Assembly (NCBI RefSeq): GCF_004337985.1
Contig: NC_043743.1
Coordinates: 1,569,882-1,633,881, forward strand
From: Pyricularia pennisetigena
Lineage: Eukaryota > Ascomycota > Sordariomycetes > Magnaporthales > Pyriculariaceae
Length of the DNA stretch: 64,000 nucleotides
Direction of reading: 5' to 3'
Shown: piece by piece, positions 45,401-57,562 of the stretch
Position numbering within the stretch: the first letter of the stretch is position 1
Layout: the number at the start of each line of letters is the position of its first letter
The notes under the pieces: model-generated
What the model was told of the DNA's origin: nothing
The model's database searches: none
Seen by the model: only the letters and a program-made list of their open reading frames with translations
Made by a program: the position numbers and the translations under genes

Positions 45401-48400
45401 GCAGGAGGCCGGTTTGAGGACCCCGACGCGCTTTTGTCTTTGCCGCATCTAGATTCGATGTGGGAGCTGTCCACCGGAATCATAAGTAATACAAACAAAA
45501 TCTGTTTTGTGTTCGACATGGGCGTCTGAGACTGGATTTACGCCAAGCCAAGAAGAGCGCCACATACCCCCAGGACAACAGCTGAAGAGGGAGCTTGCTT
45601 GTGCGGTTTTCCATTCCTGCGGTTTCTTCCTCTTGCTAGCGCATCCTTGAGGGTATGAAAGATGGTTAGAAAGCAACTCTGCGTTTTGACCGCTCTATGG
45701 ACCATCATTCCGGTGCTTTGCAGCAGAACAAGTCGCGCATCTTGAGGATCCTACTCATCCATCCATAAACCTGAAGCGCTTGGGCGACAGCGCGCCTATT
45801 GATTACTCGACCTTTGCATTCAGTCAAGGCCATCCCCTCGCTAGTGTCGTTTGGTTTGCGTGTCGTGACATGCACTGCGGAATTTCGAGAGAAGCCCTCA
45901 AGGAGGCCAACAGCAGCGCGCGACTCGAGACTGGGCCAGATATGTGGCACAGCGACATGGCTGACAGTCCGCCTTTGTTGCCTCCCTTTCCCCCATCGTC
46001 ATCCCTGCTTTACTCGTATACCAGAAATTAATTGCAAATGGGTCTTGAACGCGGCTCGTTTAATTTTCCTATCAGTACTTTGATTACCCAACACTTAATA
46101 AACATTTCGGATATTATTATTTTTCTCCTCCCATGTGGCGACAAGCTTTGCTTATTTCTCATGGTAAGAATGAGCAATATATACGAAGCTCGGATAGGTG
46201 AGGAACTTGAGCAAACCTTTGCAAGCATTGGACGACCGTTTCCACTTTCCTCTCGCAACTGAAAACAAACAGAGCTGTGAGCGCGAAGGATGAAAGTCGG
46301 CCCCGCGCCACAAAGAGAGGGTTCGGTTCGTCTTTTCCCTTCCCCGCTCCGCTCCATCTAAACTTGAAAAATCTGAGAGAACCAATGTCAGCCAAGTTTT
46401 GCTTTAAAAGGGGCGCCGGCCAAGGCGGGGGTGACAGGATGTTTGTAATCTTTCTTTTTCGTTTTCTTTTGCTTCTTTTCTCAACATCCTTGCATCACGT
46501 GAACGTTGAAAGCCCAGACTTACCGTGACTCCTTAATCATGTTTGCATACTCGGCATCAGCCGGCTGTTTCACCTTGATTGATTGCGGGTCGGTCTTGCG
46601 GCTTTTGTATTTTGGGCAGTTATTATCTCCGGCCGCCTGTCATCCCATGAATCTGCCTGCACTATCTAATTTTTCATTACTAGAGTGGCTTGGAGTCAGG
46701 TACCCGAAGATTGCGAATATATTGCTACTTTGTAGGTATGAGATGATGTATGCAGCGCCCCCGAAACGGATGGCAGTGCAGAAACCATTGATCCTCCGCC
46801 TTGGGTGAAGACTATAGTGATTGCCACCGGGCCGTCGGACAATGGCCAGCGGCACCGAATTCCACGTCCTCTGACTAGCAACAAAACCATTGGTGATCAT
46901 GTGCATGTGCACACCATCAAGCGTTCTGGCCTTGCCCTTGATTGTTATGCTGGAGTGTTCATTGGTTTGTACTTATATTTCCTGTACAGTATGCTTTACC
47001 AAGCCAAGTCATTCTGTACTATTTCTGGCCTTTACCTCAGAGCAAAAAAGCCATCTGAGAGGTTGAAGATCGGATTGATACAAGGGAAGAGATGAAGCAG
47101 ACATGAACGATCCATGAGTTCACGCGGGGCTGCACAAGGGTAGCCATGCAGGGAATTGGGATGGCGAGACAAGGCGACACACTAACTCGTTGACAAGGGT
47201 CTTCCATGCCGCCGCCTCGGAAAGTGCCAGAGAGAAGCCAGCGACTCCATGATATTGCTTATTGCCGCGGAGACAAGCAAGATAACCACTATATTCACAT
47301 GAAATGTCAAATATCCGTGCCGAGATAAATTGCTTCTGGTGACGGTGCAGTGGCGACAAGAGTGGCAGAGTAGAGAATCTCTTCTGAACTTCCCAAAACG
47401 GGTTGGTCAGTCATACCAAGCCTTATCATGCCACCCCGCCAAGATCTTTTGGATCGTGCGAGATGAGAAAACCTTCTGGGGGTGGTTTGCCCAGGTCGAA
47501 AGAGAAGCACACAGCTTTGACCAACTCACGTAGTTGGTAGGCATGTGGTAGAACAGCTGCCGTATCAAGGCTGTCGAGGAACCCGGGATGGGAGCGTTTC
47601 CTGAAACCATTCCAAAAGCGGCATGATACCGACCTACCCAGACAGGGGTGACACTTCGAACTAGAACAGGCTGGCCAGGGTTGACCTGGAAGAAAAGAGC
47701 GACAACCCTGATACAAGCGACACTTCAAAGGTGCAAATCCCACAATCGCGCTGATCTCCAGTGCAAAGAGCAGGTAACAAGCAAGCGAGTAGCCTATTCT
47801 ATGGGGTAGAGTTGGCCGTAGCGAGGCTTAGCAAAGGAAACATTTTTTTTATTTTATCTTGTTCTGGGCCTGTTCCTAGGATTTTGCCAGGAGAAGTACG
47901 ATTGATGTGCATCGTATATTTGGAATCGTGTTTGGGACAAAGAACTTTGCTATTCCTGGTATACTGGATGGAGAACATGTTGGTTGACATGGTTGATGAT
48001 GCCTGGGACAAATTGGCCAGGGAAGATGCAAAAGCAAGCTGTGCGTGTGTGCGTGTTTGCATATTTGTACGCAGTATTTCCCGTCTGCCTTGCGGTTCTA
48101 TACATAAATCTGTGTCATTTGATGCTTCACTGCTCGCTTACAGTACTCGTCGAGCTGTGGAGGCGAGCTGGTTTACAGTAGGTGTTGTTGATCGATGACA
48201 CTAGTCTATATCTCAAGCGATCGAGTGTCGACGTGCGCTTATCAAACGTCAACAGCAATCAGTTGTGGTAACGAAAGCGGGCTCCCGAGGTGACAGCACG
48301 GTGCCGATTTCTTCTGGCTGGTACAGATCGTCCTAATTCCTTCTCCAACATGCTCTTTTACTTGGGAAGCAATCACAAAAAGTTGAATGTAATTAGCTGC

Positions 48401-49999
48401 CCGCTCCCGTTCGCTCGCCTCTGGGCGGTCGTTAATCGAGTCAACGCCAGCTGAGATCAGGGGTGTGATGGCAGCAGGCATGACGGAGTAAAAGAAAAGT
48501 TTGATGTGCGACAAGGGGTCAGCTCTTTTTGACAGGGATCCATGCCTGAGCGGGATATCCTTTGCGGTAGGAATTGAGCAGAATTGAAAGGGCTCCCCAG
48601 ATGGCACTAATCCGCATTAGGTTTAGCGAAGCATTGGGGCTCAAAAATCCTCGTCCGGCGGCCGCTGCCAAACAGAACCTCAACCCCCTTTCGACATGGG
48701 TCGCTCCCTGCTGCGAAACCCAGGCGCGTTACAAAACTGCATCAAATCCCCACCGCCACCGTTATGCCCGACTGCCCTGACGCCGGCTCCAAGCCTTTCC
48801 ATGTCCACTATCCCACTTGGCCTGACGGTTGAGGTGAGGGCACGACTGGGTACCGCCAGTACGCGACACATTGTTTGTCCCTTCGACTTCTTTCTCAGAC
48901 AATCTGAGGAGCTCGTGTTACTGCGTCGGCTACATCGATGCTACTTCGTGTCGTTACAAACATAGATTCTTGGTGATTCGAATGCCTACCGTACAGCTTC
49001 AGGTTGGTGTTCGTTCATCCACATAGTCGCAACACGTCTCTCTACGTGACGTCGCGTGCCTAGGTATAGAGATGGAGGGTGGCGGTTGATTCCGACTGGT
49101 GTATTCCGCCTAGCTACTCAAAGTCTAGCTCAAGTCTAGTGTGGTCTACCTGGACAATGGGACGCACAAGGCGGCGAGAATAACATCATCAACAAATTAA
49201 ACTGTCGGCTGCCCAAAAGAAAGAACCTATCATCTCCATGGATGATGGTCTTTTGTCTATATGCGGGAACCACTCCTCGCCAGGAACCTGTTGTTAACCA
49301 GCACAGGATTTTGATCCGGTCCAGCGTCGGGCGTGTGGGGATCATCCCGTTTTTTTTCTTCTCCTCTATCAACCCCCGTTGCTTTGCTTTTTTATACCTA
49401 TATACGTACCGACCCTGGAACGGGACTGGACGACAAGGATTCTTGTACCAGCCTTTTACCTTGTCCTTGAGCCCTGCCGAGTGCTTTCTTTGGAAGCATT
49501 CGTCAAGCCCCCTGCGTACTCTACATGGTATCGCTATACAAACCCTCAGAACTGTTCCTGGACATCAGACCCCTGGCGGGTCGTCTGCCCGTCAAAGATT
49601 GGCATTTTCTTCTGTCACTGGGTCATGGACCTGCCGGCTCGTGCACCCCGTTGAAGGACCACTGGGCTGTCCTGGACATCCAATCTCCACCCCTCGAGGT
49701 TCCTCGCCTCTTACACTTGCTTTCGCCACTTTGTCTACGCTGCGCCTACCACCGCTTTCTTCCTTTTCCCTCTTCTCCTCCCCATCCCACATCGCCGGGC
49801 GGTATCGTGGATCCTTCTTTTCTGCGGGCAGGCCGGTTTGACCAGATGACTTAACGAACGAACGAACGACCACGAAGCTGGGCTTTCCGACCGAATCCCG
49901 CGGCTGGCTTGACGCCGTTTGCCTTTACATTCTTTTCTATCGTATACTTTTTACTTCCTACCTAAACTGCTATTCGATATTTTCGACAACCCTCGCCGG
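45401..49999. other. 4.6-kb gene-poor region
   Basis: No intact gene recognised. A short segment near 47424-47530 faintly resembles the end of a ferric reductase/NADPH oxidase domain. The final 300 nt are C/T-rich (CTCTTCTCCTCCCCATCCC) and serve as leader of the next gene. Confidence 0.5.
47424..47533 (+). pseudogene. Possible remnant of a ferric reductase/NADPH oxidase C terminus
   Basis: In one frame the sequence reads HPAKIFWIVRDEKTFWGWFA and then stops at 47531. It resembles the W-[VIC]-[CR]-R-[DE]...F-x-W-F ending of NAD-binding domains in Nox/FRE enzymes. Upstream there is no trace of the FAD-binding or nucleotide-binding motifs. About 35 residues without context is weak evidence, and the reverse strand is open here too. 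Confidence 0.25.
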
Positions 50000-52282
50000 A
50001 TGTCGTCCTCCCACGGCGAGGGAATCTACACGATGGACAAGTCTGGCGCTGCCTGGCTTTTGGCCAGGCAGGTGGCCGATGACTTTCTTAGGACAAACAG
50101 GACGACCTTCAACAACTCTACGAGGAGTAGGACGAACACTCAGATGCTGATCCAGGAACTCCGATTCGCATCCGCCAAATCGATACGAACCTCGACGATA
50201 ACCTTGGCCGTCTTCAACACGATTGCGGCCTTTGCGACGGTATTGGGTATCCTATGGGAGAGTTACTCGCGAGAGAGGAGGACGAAGGGCTACTCGATCA
50301 GGTAGGCTGCGGCGGCTATCACAGCCAGATGGATGTTGACGGCATGCTGACGCTGTGGCTTACAGACGCGATGGGCTCAACTTTGTGGCAGGGGCAGACG
50401 TCTATCCTCTCTTTCTCTCCTTGGGTATTTTGATTCAAGGCATCATATTCGCCGTGGCCCAATCCAGTGGTCTCGAGAATATCTTCACACCAGGATGTAC
50501 TCAGATCGCCCAGTCCATGCTACCTGGTAAGTGTACATCAATCTTAGACATGTCACAGTATGACAGTCCACTAACAGCTCACGACAGCTTTGCTTCTTGT
50601 GCCCGTGATCCAGTTTGTATTTGGGCTGGAGGTCATGTTCCGCGGCGTCAGAAGCCAACCGTTCCCGAAGCGAGGGCCATGGGCTGTGAGGTTGTGCTTG
50701 ATTCTCATCGGGCTTTTGACGCTGGGTGCCTTTGTCGTGGCCATCGTTGCCAAGTCGCCCGATTTCTGCTATGCCTCTCTGTTTTGGTTTGTGTCTCGCT
50801 ACTCGCTGGGTATTTTCGTCATACTGTTGATTATCACGGTCCTCCTCTTTGGTGCCACCGTGATCACCTTTATGCGACTGAGCCGAAACTCCGGTATTGA
50901 TGCCACTGAACGGATGGGTGCATCTAGGATGGTCTTTTACCTGGCCCTGGCCATCATCTCCAATGTAAGTGACGGTTATTCTGGGCGAAACTGGGGGTCG
51001 TATGCTAACCTATCTTCAGGCTCTCGTTCTTCCTTTCTTCCAGCAGCTGGCCTTTGAGGACCAGCGCTCTACTAGTTTTTCCGGCCTGCCGCTTACTCTG
51101 TCCATTGTCGCTTCGGTTGTCACAGAGGTTTCAGGTCTTATGACTGGAAGTCTTTACTTGTTCCTCAGGTCTAACACCATGTCCGCCATCGGCTCTAAAT
51201 TGAGCGAAAAGGAGGACACCGGGCGGAAGTGCTTCAAGAACTCTATCCAGGTTCGGGGAACCGATGACGACCAGGACGACTCTGGCATTACCTCGCCCAA
51301 TGGATTACGTCGTATGGATAGTGACGCGAGCATAATCAGCCGCTACACCAAGGACGAGGAGGCTGGCAACATGCGCTCCAACCAGACATACGCGAACCCG
51401 CTGCCCTCGGACGATGACTTCCCGAAACCGCCCGAACCATCCTACGCTACCCGAACGTCACGACGTTTCAAGGCGTCTTCTATTTTCTCAGCGATGCGAC
51501 CGCTATCCACGAGATCCAACAACGCTCCCCTGCTTCCCGCGACTACTTATTCTCCTAATGCGCCTGTCACCAACAGCAACTCTACTGCGGTCAAGCCCCA
51601 CCGCTTCGATTTCTCGGCACTGAAACCGCCACCATCGATGAAGAACTTCGGGCCTAGTCGTCACAGGCGAGACTCGTCCATCGCTTCGCATCTTACTGTG
51701 CAGCTTGGACTGCGACTTTCCAACGTGGAGGACATTAGAGGGCAAGGGCCACCAAGGGATTCGTGCACTGCGGTCTTCACCGTGGTTGATGACACCGGGG
51801 GATCAAGGAACCCGACGCAGCAGCAGGCCCTGGCTCCGCAGCAGCAAAGGCATGTACCGAAACCGAGTCCCTTGGCTCAAGCCATCACCATAACGGCCGA
51901 CGATGACGACGTCGACGAGGTCTCCCTTGACAACATCAAGCCCACCGAGCCGACAGATATCCTGCTACCAGCCAAGGCGATGGTGCCTGACGCAAGCCCC
52001 GTCGATTTATTGGACAAGTTCGAGACCAAGCCGCTCGAGACTTTGAGCCCCGCGGTTTACAGTCCAGCCGGGTCTTCGCCCAAGATGGTCAGCCCGCGTG
52101 GTGTCGGCTTCACCTCCCCGCCGATCTCGAGATTCAACAGTCAATCGACGCAGCGGAGTGCTAGCCAGAGGAGCACCGCCAGCAAGAGGAGTGATAGCAA
52201 AAGAGGCCCGCCGCCACGCAAGCCCTCGACTGCCAGCCGTACCCCACCTCCGAAGTCCGACAAGGGCAGCGAGTGGATCTAA
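50000..52282 (+). CDS. Multi-pass membrane protein with long Ser/Pro-rich tail (fungal, function unknown)
   Basis: Four exons, 50000-50301, 50366-50526, 50588-50964 and 51020-52282, give 700 residues. The short introns (55-64 nt) interrupt the membrane domain only. Roughly seven hydrophobic segments lie between residues 65 and 350: ITLAVFNTIAAFATVLGILW, VYPLFLSLGILIQGIIFAVA, ALLLVPVIQFVFGLEVMF, LCLILIGLLTLGAFVVAIVA, YSLGIFVILLIITVLLFGAT, VFYLALAIISNALVLPFF and LTLSIVASVVTEVSGLMTG. The remaining 350 residues are hydrophilic, with acidic and SR-rich parts and many Ser-Pro sites. The layout recalls fungal GPCR-like proteins, but I see no CFEM domain or other class signature, so receptor function is a guess. 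The start is the first ATG after a C/T-rich leader. Confidence 0.8.
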
Positions 52283-53487
52283 TTCCGTTGGAAATGTCGT
52301 CTTTTTTTTTTTTTTAGTGCCCTCCTAAGTGGCATCGTCACACCAGCGTCTTTTTGGCTTCACGACAGACATACTTGCTCCAGATAATATCAAGTGTAAT
52401 ATACACGAGGGTTGATTCTTGGCACGGAGTCTGCAACACGGTCTTGGCTACCATGATCGTTGTATTATTCTTGTGGGAGGGCAAAATAAAGGAGTGTTGG
52501 AGTCTTTGTCGGATTGGGAGGTGGAAAATATCCCCTATTATTTGATACTTTTTGTATTCTTTTCTTGTCCCACCTTGCGCCAGCAGCGGAACAATTTTCT
52601 TTTTACAGCCCTTCCCATGAAGGAGGGGCTCACACACTCGATTCTTTCCTTTGATATCAATTGGTTGAGATACACTTCCGGCCTCTAAATTACACCATCT
52701 CAATATCCATCTCCCCAGTTGTCCTACATTCCCCAACATTCCCCCCCCCCCAGCGTATCATGGTTTAGCATTTTGCTATCTAGTCTATTTTCCCTTTGCT
52801 GTCACAGATATTACATATTATCTCATGGGAGCACAGTACTGTTGCGGTGTGCTTTGGTCTTGTGCGCTCGTCAAGAAAAAGAAAAGAAAAAAAAAAGCAA
52901 GAAAAAAAGGAGACAAAAAAAAGGGCTGGCGGAAGTTGAAGCCAGGGCTTTGGCATACTTAAAAAAAATATTTTATGAGCATTTCCTCGTTTACATAATG
53001 CCCTCAAAGTTCAGTTACTGGTGCAGTTGTCTTTGTTCGTATCCAGTGTTAGTCGGTTCTGCATGCACTACTGTAATATTGGCGCTAGTGAATCCGTTGT
53101 AGAGATTCCCTTTTGCAGTAGCGACATAGCAATTCAGGTACCATTTGACCATTTGCAAAATCTTAGAATACTATGGTTGTTGTGAGCTTTCAGTCCAGTA
53201 AGAGAAGCCTTATAGACGGTTGGAGATCTCTCCAGTGACCATGAGGATTGACTCTTTTCTTCTTTTTATCCTTTATGATTCCTCATTGCAAGAGTCTGCG
53301 CTTGGCTGACTGATGTGTCGACATGAAGTAGAATGCCAGTATTACCATTTAACGGTCTGCACGTGAATCAACACCATGCAAAAACCCCTAACCCTTTGAT
53401 TGGAGATGAGCTCCAACTTGGCCTTCAAGTCCGTCAGTTGCACTGACGTTGATCGACACAACTCTGGATTCAACAACGTGTTACATC
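52283..53487. other. Intergenic, no gene recognised
   Basis: 3' flank of the membrane protein gene (AT-rich, with C and A runs near 52741 and 52885), then the promoter of apc13. A CCCCTAACCC motif sits at 53385-53394. Confidence 0.6.
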
Positions 53488-53980
53488 ATGGTAAGATGTC
53501 TACCCCGCGAACCTACCCAAAACATCACCGTGACTCTTCCCAGACCAGGTGAAAAAAAAAAAAAAAAAAAAAAAAATCACTGACCCTCACCAGTCACAAA
53601 ACAAGGACGGCTGCTACACGCACGTCCACATGCGGCAGGCGCGCGACGCGGACCTGTTTGAGGACTTTTGCAAGGACAAGCTCCCGGCCGACGACATCTT
53701 TGTGCCGCCGCACCACCAGCCCATCAACCCCGAGGACGAGGACGACGTGGTGCCGGACCAGCACGCCGCGTTCGGCATCACAAAGGCCACGCAAAAGACA
53801 AAGGAGCCCGCCTGGAGGGACCTGGGCTTGTCGGAGCTCATGGCCCGCGGCCCGGCCGGTGCGAGCGGGTCAAGCAATGCCGCCGGCGGCGGTCGTGGTG
53901 CTGCGACCGGGACGGGTCCGGGCGGCGCCAGGAGGGCGGCCAAGAAGCTTGCGCTGCGGCAGCAGGGTTTGCCGCGATGA
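53488..53980 (+). CDS. apc13: Anaphase-promoting complex subunit Apc13
   Basis: The conserved part lies in 53594-53980: CYTHVHMRQARDADLFEDFC, then KLPADDIFVPP, INPEDEDDVVPDQHAAFGI and EPAWRDLGL. This matches the Apc13/Swm1 pattern of K-L-P-x-[ED]-D...P followed by W-x-D-L-x-L. Apc13 is a small scaffold subunit stabilising Apc3/Cut9-type TPR subunits. The best start is ATG at 53488-53490 followed at once by GTAAGA. With intron 53491-53593 this gives M|SQNKDGCYTH and 129 residues, so the first coding exon is a single codon. An alternative uses ATG 53407 with a shorter intron and adds a poly-Lys run from the A25 tract, which is less plausible. The C-terminal 45 residues are Gly/Ala/Arg-rich. Confidence 0.75.
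53552..53576 (+). repeat. Poly(A) tract, 25 nt, within the predicted apc13 intron
   Basis: Uninterrupted A run ending 17 nt before the preferred CAG acceptor of the apc13 intron. Confidence 0.88.
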
Positions 53981-54450
53981 AGATTCGGGCGGCATGTGTG
54001 GGTGCGCATGGGGCTGGTGTAGGGAAAACTAGGCTTGCATGGGACGTTGGTAACAGGTGGTCCGGGTAGCGTCTACTTGGCCGGTCGGAGTTTGCATCAG
54101 TAGGCACACAGGACAGGTTGATCGGGAGGAGTTTTGGTTTTGATATTATGGGACAAAAAAAAAAAAAACAACATGATACCCCTAGCCCAACAAGCTTAGC
54201 AAATCCCAGTGACCGTGCCGTCATATTTCTACGGTACGATGTGACTAACCAACATCGTGTCACATACCCTCAAAATGTCGTCTGGATGAGCAAAGAGAGA
54301 AGCATCCCGTGTTTGTACTCTATCGTGGAGACCTGAATCCATAAAAACGCCATGCCATGCCTAGAAACAACAAGACGACCGTCCGCAAAGCCAACGCAAG
54401 AACCCATCAAAGACACACCAAAGACCCAGTCAAATCCCAAAAACCCTCCA
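53981..54450. other. Intergenic between converging apc13 and trs31
   Basis: 3' flanks of both genes, with a 13-nt A run near 54156. No gene. Confidence 0.65.
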
Positions 54451-55212
54451 CTACGTCTTGGGGAGGTACGCCTCGCGCTCGACGACCTCGGGCGCGAACT
54501 TGACGAGGAACACGGTCTTGCCGGGCCACATCTCGCCCTCGTCGGGCTTGCCCATGGTGTGGGCGGTGACCCTGGCCGGGAACGCGGCACCGTCGCAGAC
54601 GCCCTCGATGACGCCGGCGGCGAAGGCGGCGCAGTTGAGCTGCGACATCTCGCGCGGCACGCTGACGTAGGCGTTGACGAGCGGCTCGTTGTCGACAATC
54701 ATGTACTCGTCGGGCTTGGTCGGGTCGCTGCTCTTCTCGAGGCGGTCGGCCTGCCGGCCAAAGAGGTGCGTCCACACGTTGATCTTGATGAAGTGAAGGA
54801 GAGCAATGATGTTGAGCGGCCGCTGCTGCGACTTGGCCGGCTCGCGGTGCAGGAGGAGGTCAAGGAGCTTGACGCCGATCGGGTGGCCTTGGACGTTGAG
54901 CCTGGGGATGGCGGGCGGGGGTTAGCAAGGGGGCTTTTCGTCAAGGATACGGGGTGTGCATTGCACATTGGGGGGTTTTCGAGTGCGACGGTGGGTGGTG
55001 TCCCATGCGCACCTCTTCTCTAGATCTTGGATACCAGTCACCCGCCGTTGCGCGTATGTCACCATCTCGGAAAAGAGGTAAGCAAAGGCTGCCTGGCTGA
55101 GCTCGCCCGTCCTGCTCCGATTCAGTGGCCTGTGGTAGATTGTCTTGCCGTTCGCCGGGTATCGCAAGCCTGATTCTTTGCCGACCGGCTTGCCAGAGGG
55201 TATGCTGGCCAT
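54451..55212 (-). CDS. trs31: TRAPP complex subunit Trs31/TRAPPC5
   Basis: Exons 55212-55013 and 54901-54451 on the minus strand, with intron 54902-55012, give 216 residues, slightly longer than human TRAPPC5. The Bet3-like fold is recognisable from RTGELSQAAFAYLFSEMVTY, the junction IQDLEKR|LNVQGHPIGVKLLDLL, NIIALLHFIKINVWTHLFGR, YMIVDNEPLVNAYVSVPRE and LNCAAFAAGVIEGVCDGAAF. The last block is a TRAPP signature. The complex is a Rab (Ypt1/Ypt31) exchange factor for ER-Golgi and Golgi traffic and autophagy. The start chosen is the ATG giving MASIPSGKPVGKESGLRYPA; an in-frame ATG 45 nt farther upstream would add an untypical extension. Confidence 0.93.
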
Positions 55213-55751
55213 GGCTGAGGAATTGAGGGTGTCGATGGGTACAGAAATTCGAATCAAGGTTTCGAACGTGAAATTGGTTTCGCGATTCGGAACTGATCAG
55301 GGCTTTGACGGCGGACGAGGTTCTGTGGTTGTAGTTGGACGCGATCGCTAGAAGAGCTACGACGGACGCCAGTAGAGGTTGAGCTGCATGGAGGTAAGGA
55401 TGCTCTCTATGGTGGGTGGGGCAGTCAATTGTCTCAAAACTCACCCTCCTCATCAAGCATGCATTTAGACAAGCATTCGGAGACAAATATCGTCAAGCAC
55501 TGTCTTTTCGTCCTTTTCATTTGCTTCTTTACACATATTTAGTGCAGTTGCCCCCCCGATCATTGAACCAATAACATTAAAGTGTGTCTGGTAAATTATA
55601 TTTCCTGGTGCGCATCGTGGGGCGCTGTTACTCAAATGTCCCTTTGCATCTGTCTCTCAGATCAAGAACCTGCTCTGTGCCAGACCTCCCTTGAAGCGGT
55701 CCCATCTGACCTTACCATGCCCTTCACCGTACAGCTGTCACCTCACAGTGT
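55213..55751. other. Intergenic between trs31 and the Sec14-like gene
   Basis: Promoter of trs31 and 3' flank of the Sec14-like gene, both on the minus strand. No gene recognised. Confidence 0.65.
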
Positions 55752-57066
55752 CTATTCGGCGACCTTCAGCTCGTCTACCTTCAAATCCTCAACCTTGTCA
55801 CCCTGCTTCTCCGACAACGCACCAGCCTCTTCCTTCTTTGCTCCTTCAACTGCTGGCTTCTCTGGTGAAGCGCTCTCCTGGGCTACCGCGCTGGATGCAG
55901 GAGCGGGTGCAGGAGCGGGTGCAGCGGCGGGTGCAGCGGCGGGTGCGACAACAGGTGCAGTAGAGGTGGCAGTGGCAGTAGCAGCGGCAGCGGCAGCGTC
56001 AGCGGTAGTTGCAGCAGCAGGCGGCTTAATGCCATGGCTAGTCTTCCCTCCAAGGTAGTCCTCAAGCTCTCCAATCTGTTTGCCACCGGCTGTCCATCTC
56101 TTCTCCCTCTCAGCCTGACGCTCTTCGCACATCTTACGAAGAGCAGGCCAATAAGCAGAGTGATCGTATTCAAACTCGAGTGCACCACCACTGATCTCTT
56201 TCCAAAGTTGCTCCTTGGGAACGTAGCTGCTCATGTCCTCATTGAACTTGAGCTTGTCGCGCGTAAGAGGGTCGATGAAGGGGGTGATGAGCTTGAAGAA
56301 GCCCTGCACAACCCATGGGACTGCGAGAGTGGAGATAAGTAGAAGTTCAATGATAAGAAAGAACAAGAGATGCCGTCTTGGCGGGCGGTAGCTTACCATT
56401 CACAATGAGGGCGCGCCCAAGCCTCTCCGGGTAATGCGTTTGCAGGATATTGAGGACTTCGCGGGCCTGTCCAATACTCGGAGCAGTGTACGAGCGGTTC
56501 TTGCCCTGCTTGAAGTTGATAAGCAGCACCAGCTTCTCACGCTGCGCAGGGAGAAGATCCAAAACTCTCTCGAGCATGAAGACCAGATGCTCAACCTGGC
56601 GGTGTGACGCCTGGGTGTTTTGCCGGCCGGGGCAGAGGTAGTGGCACACCCTCCCCTCCTTGTCGAAGCCGAGAATGACCTGCTTGCCTGTCTCTTGCTC
56701 GGGAGAAATGTGATCCCAGGTCAGGTCAGCAACGCCAAATTCCCTCCGCCACGTCAACGTCTCCCTCAGGCGCTTCTCTGCATCCTTCTCATTCCACTTT
56801 GTTGCGCGCAGATACCGCAATAAGCACTCCCGGGTCAGCCACATGCGCTCAGCGTCCGTGAGAGGACCGCCTTTGCCCTTGGTCGAAGGAACTTCAGTCC
56901 ATTTTTTGACTTGCTCCAAGAGCCATTCATACTTGGTTTCTTGTTCCTTGGTTAGAGGGTCCTTCGCGGGAGGTGAACATCCTTCGACGGGAGCAGAAAT
57001 CGGCGTTTTCAGAATGCCCACCGCCGCCTGATCCTGGGCGGATCCGTTAGATGCAGCGGTTGCCAT
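55752..57066 (-). CDS. Sec14-like CRAL-TRIO lipid-transfer protein
   Basis: Exons 57066-56397 and 56320-55752 on the minus strand, with intron 56321-56396, give 412 residues. A CRAL-TRIO N-terminal helical part (LTRECLLRYLRATKWNEKDA) precedes the lipid-binding domain. Hallmarks include LLINFKQGKNRSYTAPSIGQ and HYPERLGRALIVNVPWVVQG across the junction, then FFKLITPFIDPLTRDKLKFN. This pattern is closest to the Pdr16/Pdr17 (SFH) branch, which exchanges phosphatidylinositol and sterol in yeast and influences azole tolerance; the branch assignment is my inference. After the domain comes an Ala/Pro/Thr-rich low-complexity tail of about 100 residues (AAAPAAAPAPAPAPA). It is divergent from pol12, and 496 nt separate the two starts. 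Confidence 0.9.
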
Positions 57067-57562
57067 GATTTTTTCTTTTTTCCTTTTTCCTTTTTTGAGA
57101 AGTTTTCACAAGCAAATCTTTTGAATTTAGGTACGAAAGCAAGAGTTCAGGCTAGTGTAGAAAAGCGAATCCGGAGTTACGGATGGTTGGCAGAAATAAC
57201 AAAGAGAGTTTAGATAATGATAGCACAAACTCTCTGATGTAGCACAGAGCTAGGATTCCATGCATGTTCAAGACAGGGGTGAGCAGCAAGGGTCCTACTC
57301 GTTGTCAACTGCCAAACGAAATCGGGGAAAGTCTGTGCAAGATTGCCCCACTTCGATCAATTTCAATTAACGCGCTCTTGACTCTTGACGCGTTTGGAAT
57401 CGCGACTTTTCTGCCATGTCAACATAGTGCTCACCAAAACCTCCACACTATTCAAGCTGCCTGCTGCGGTTCTACTGCGCGGGGTTAGAACTGCAACAGA
57501 AATTGGCCACCGAAAGAAGAGCCCTTCAACTGCAAAACACGCACAACGATCTTTGCAGCACA
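57067..57562. promoter_or_regulatory. Divergent promoter region of sec14-like gene and pol12
   Basis: 496 nt between two start codons on opposite strands. Contains one ACGCGT box and neighbouring CGCG-rich sequence (57369-57402). Confidence 0.6.
57388..57393 (+). promoter_or_regulatory. MCB-like element (ACGCGT) upstream of pol12
   Basis: ACGCGT within TTGACGCGTTTGG, 170 nt upstream of the Pol12 start codon. In yeasts MBF (Mbp1/Swi6) binds this palindrome to drive G1/S genes including POL12. The 6-mer is expected about 15 times by chance in 64 kb, so a single site is only suggestive. Confidence 0.45.

Noticed and set aside
48242..48607. 121-codon minus-strand frame
   Set aside because: No family features and no splice context.
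53385..53396. CCCCTAACCC telomere-like sequence
   Set aside because: A single copy, equally seen as GGGTTAGGG near 6252; not an interstitial telomere array.
53407..53980. Apc13 model starting at ATG 53407 with acceptor at 53543
   Set aside because: Gives 30 untypical residues followed by a run of lysines from the A25 tract. The ATG at 53488 with acceptor 53593 gives a compact, family-like N terminus. Not fully excluded.
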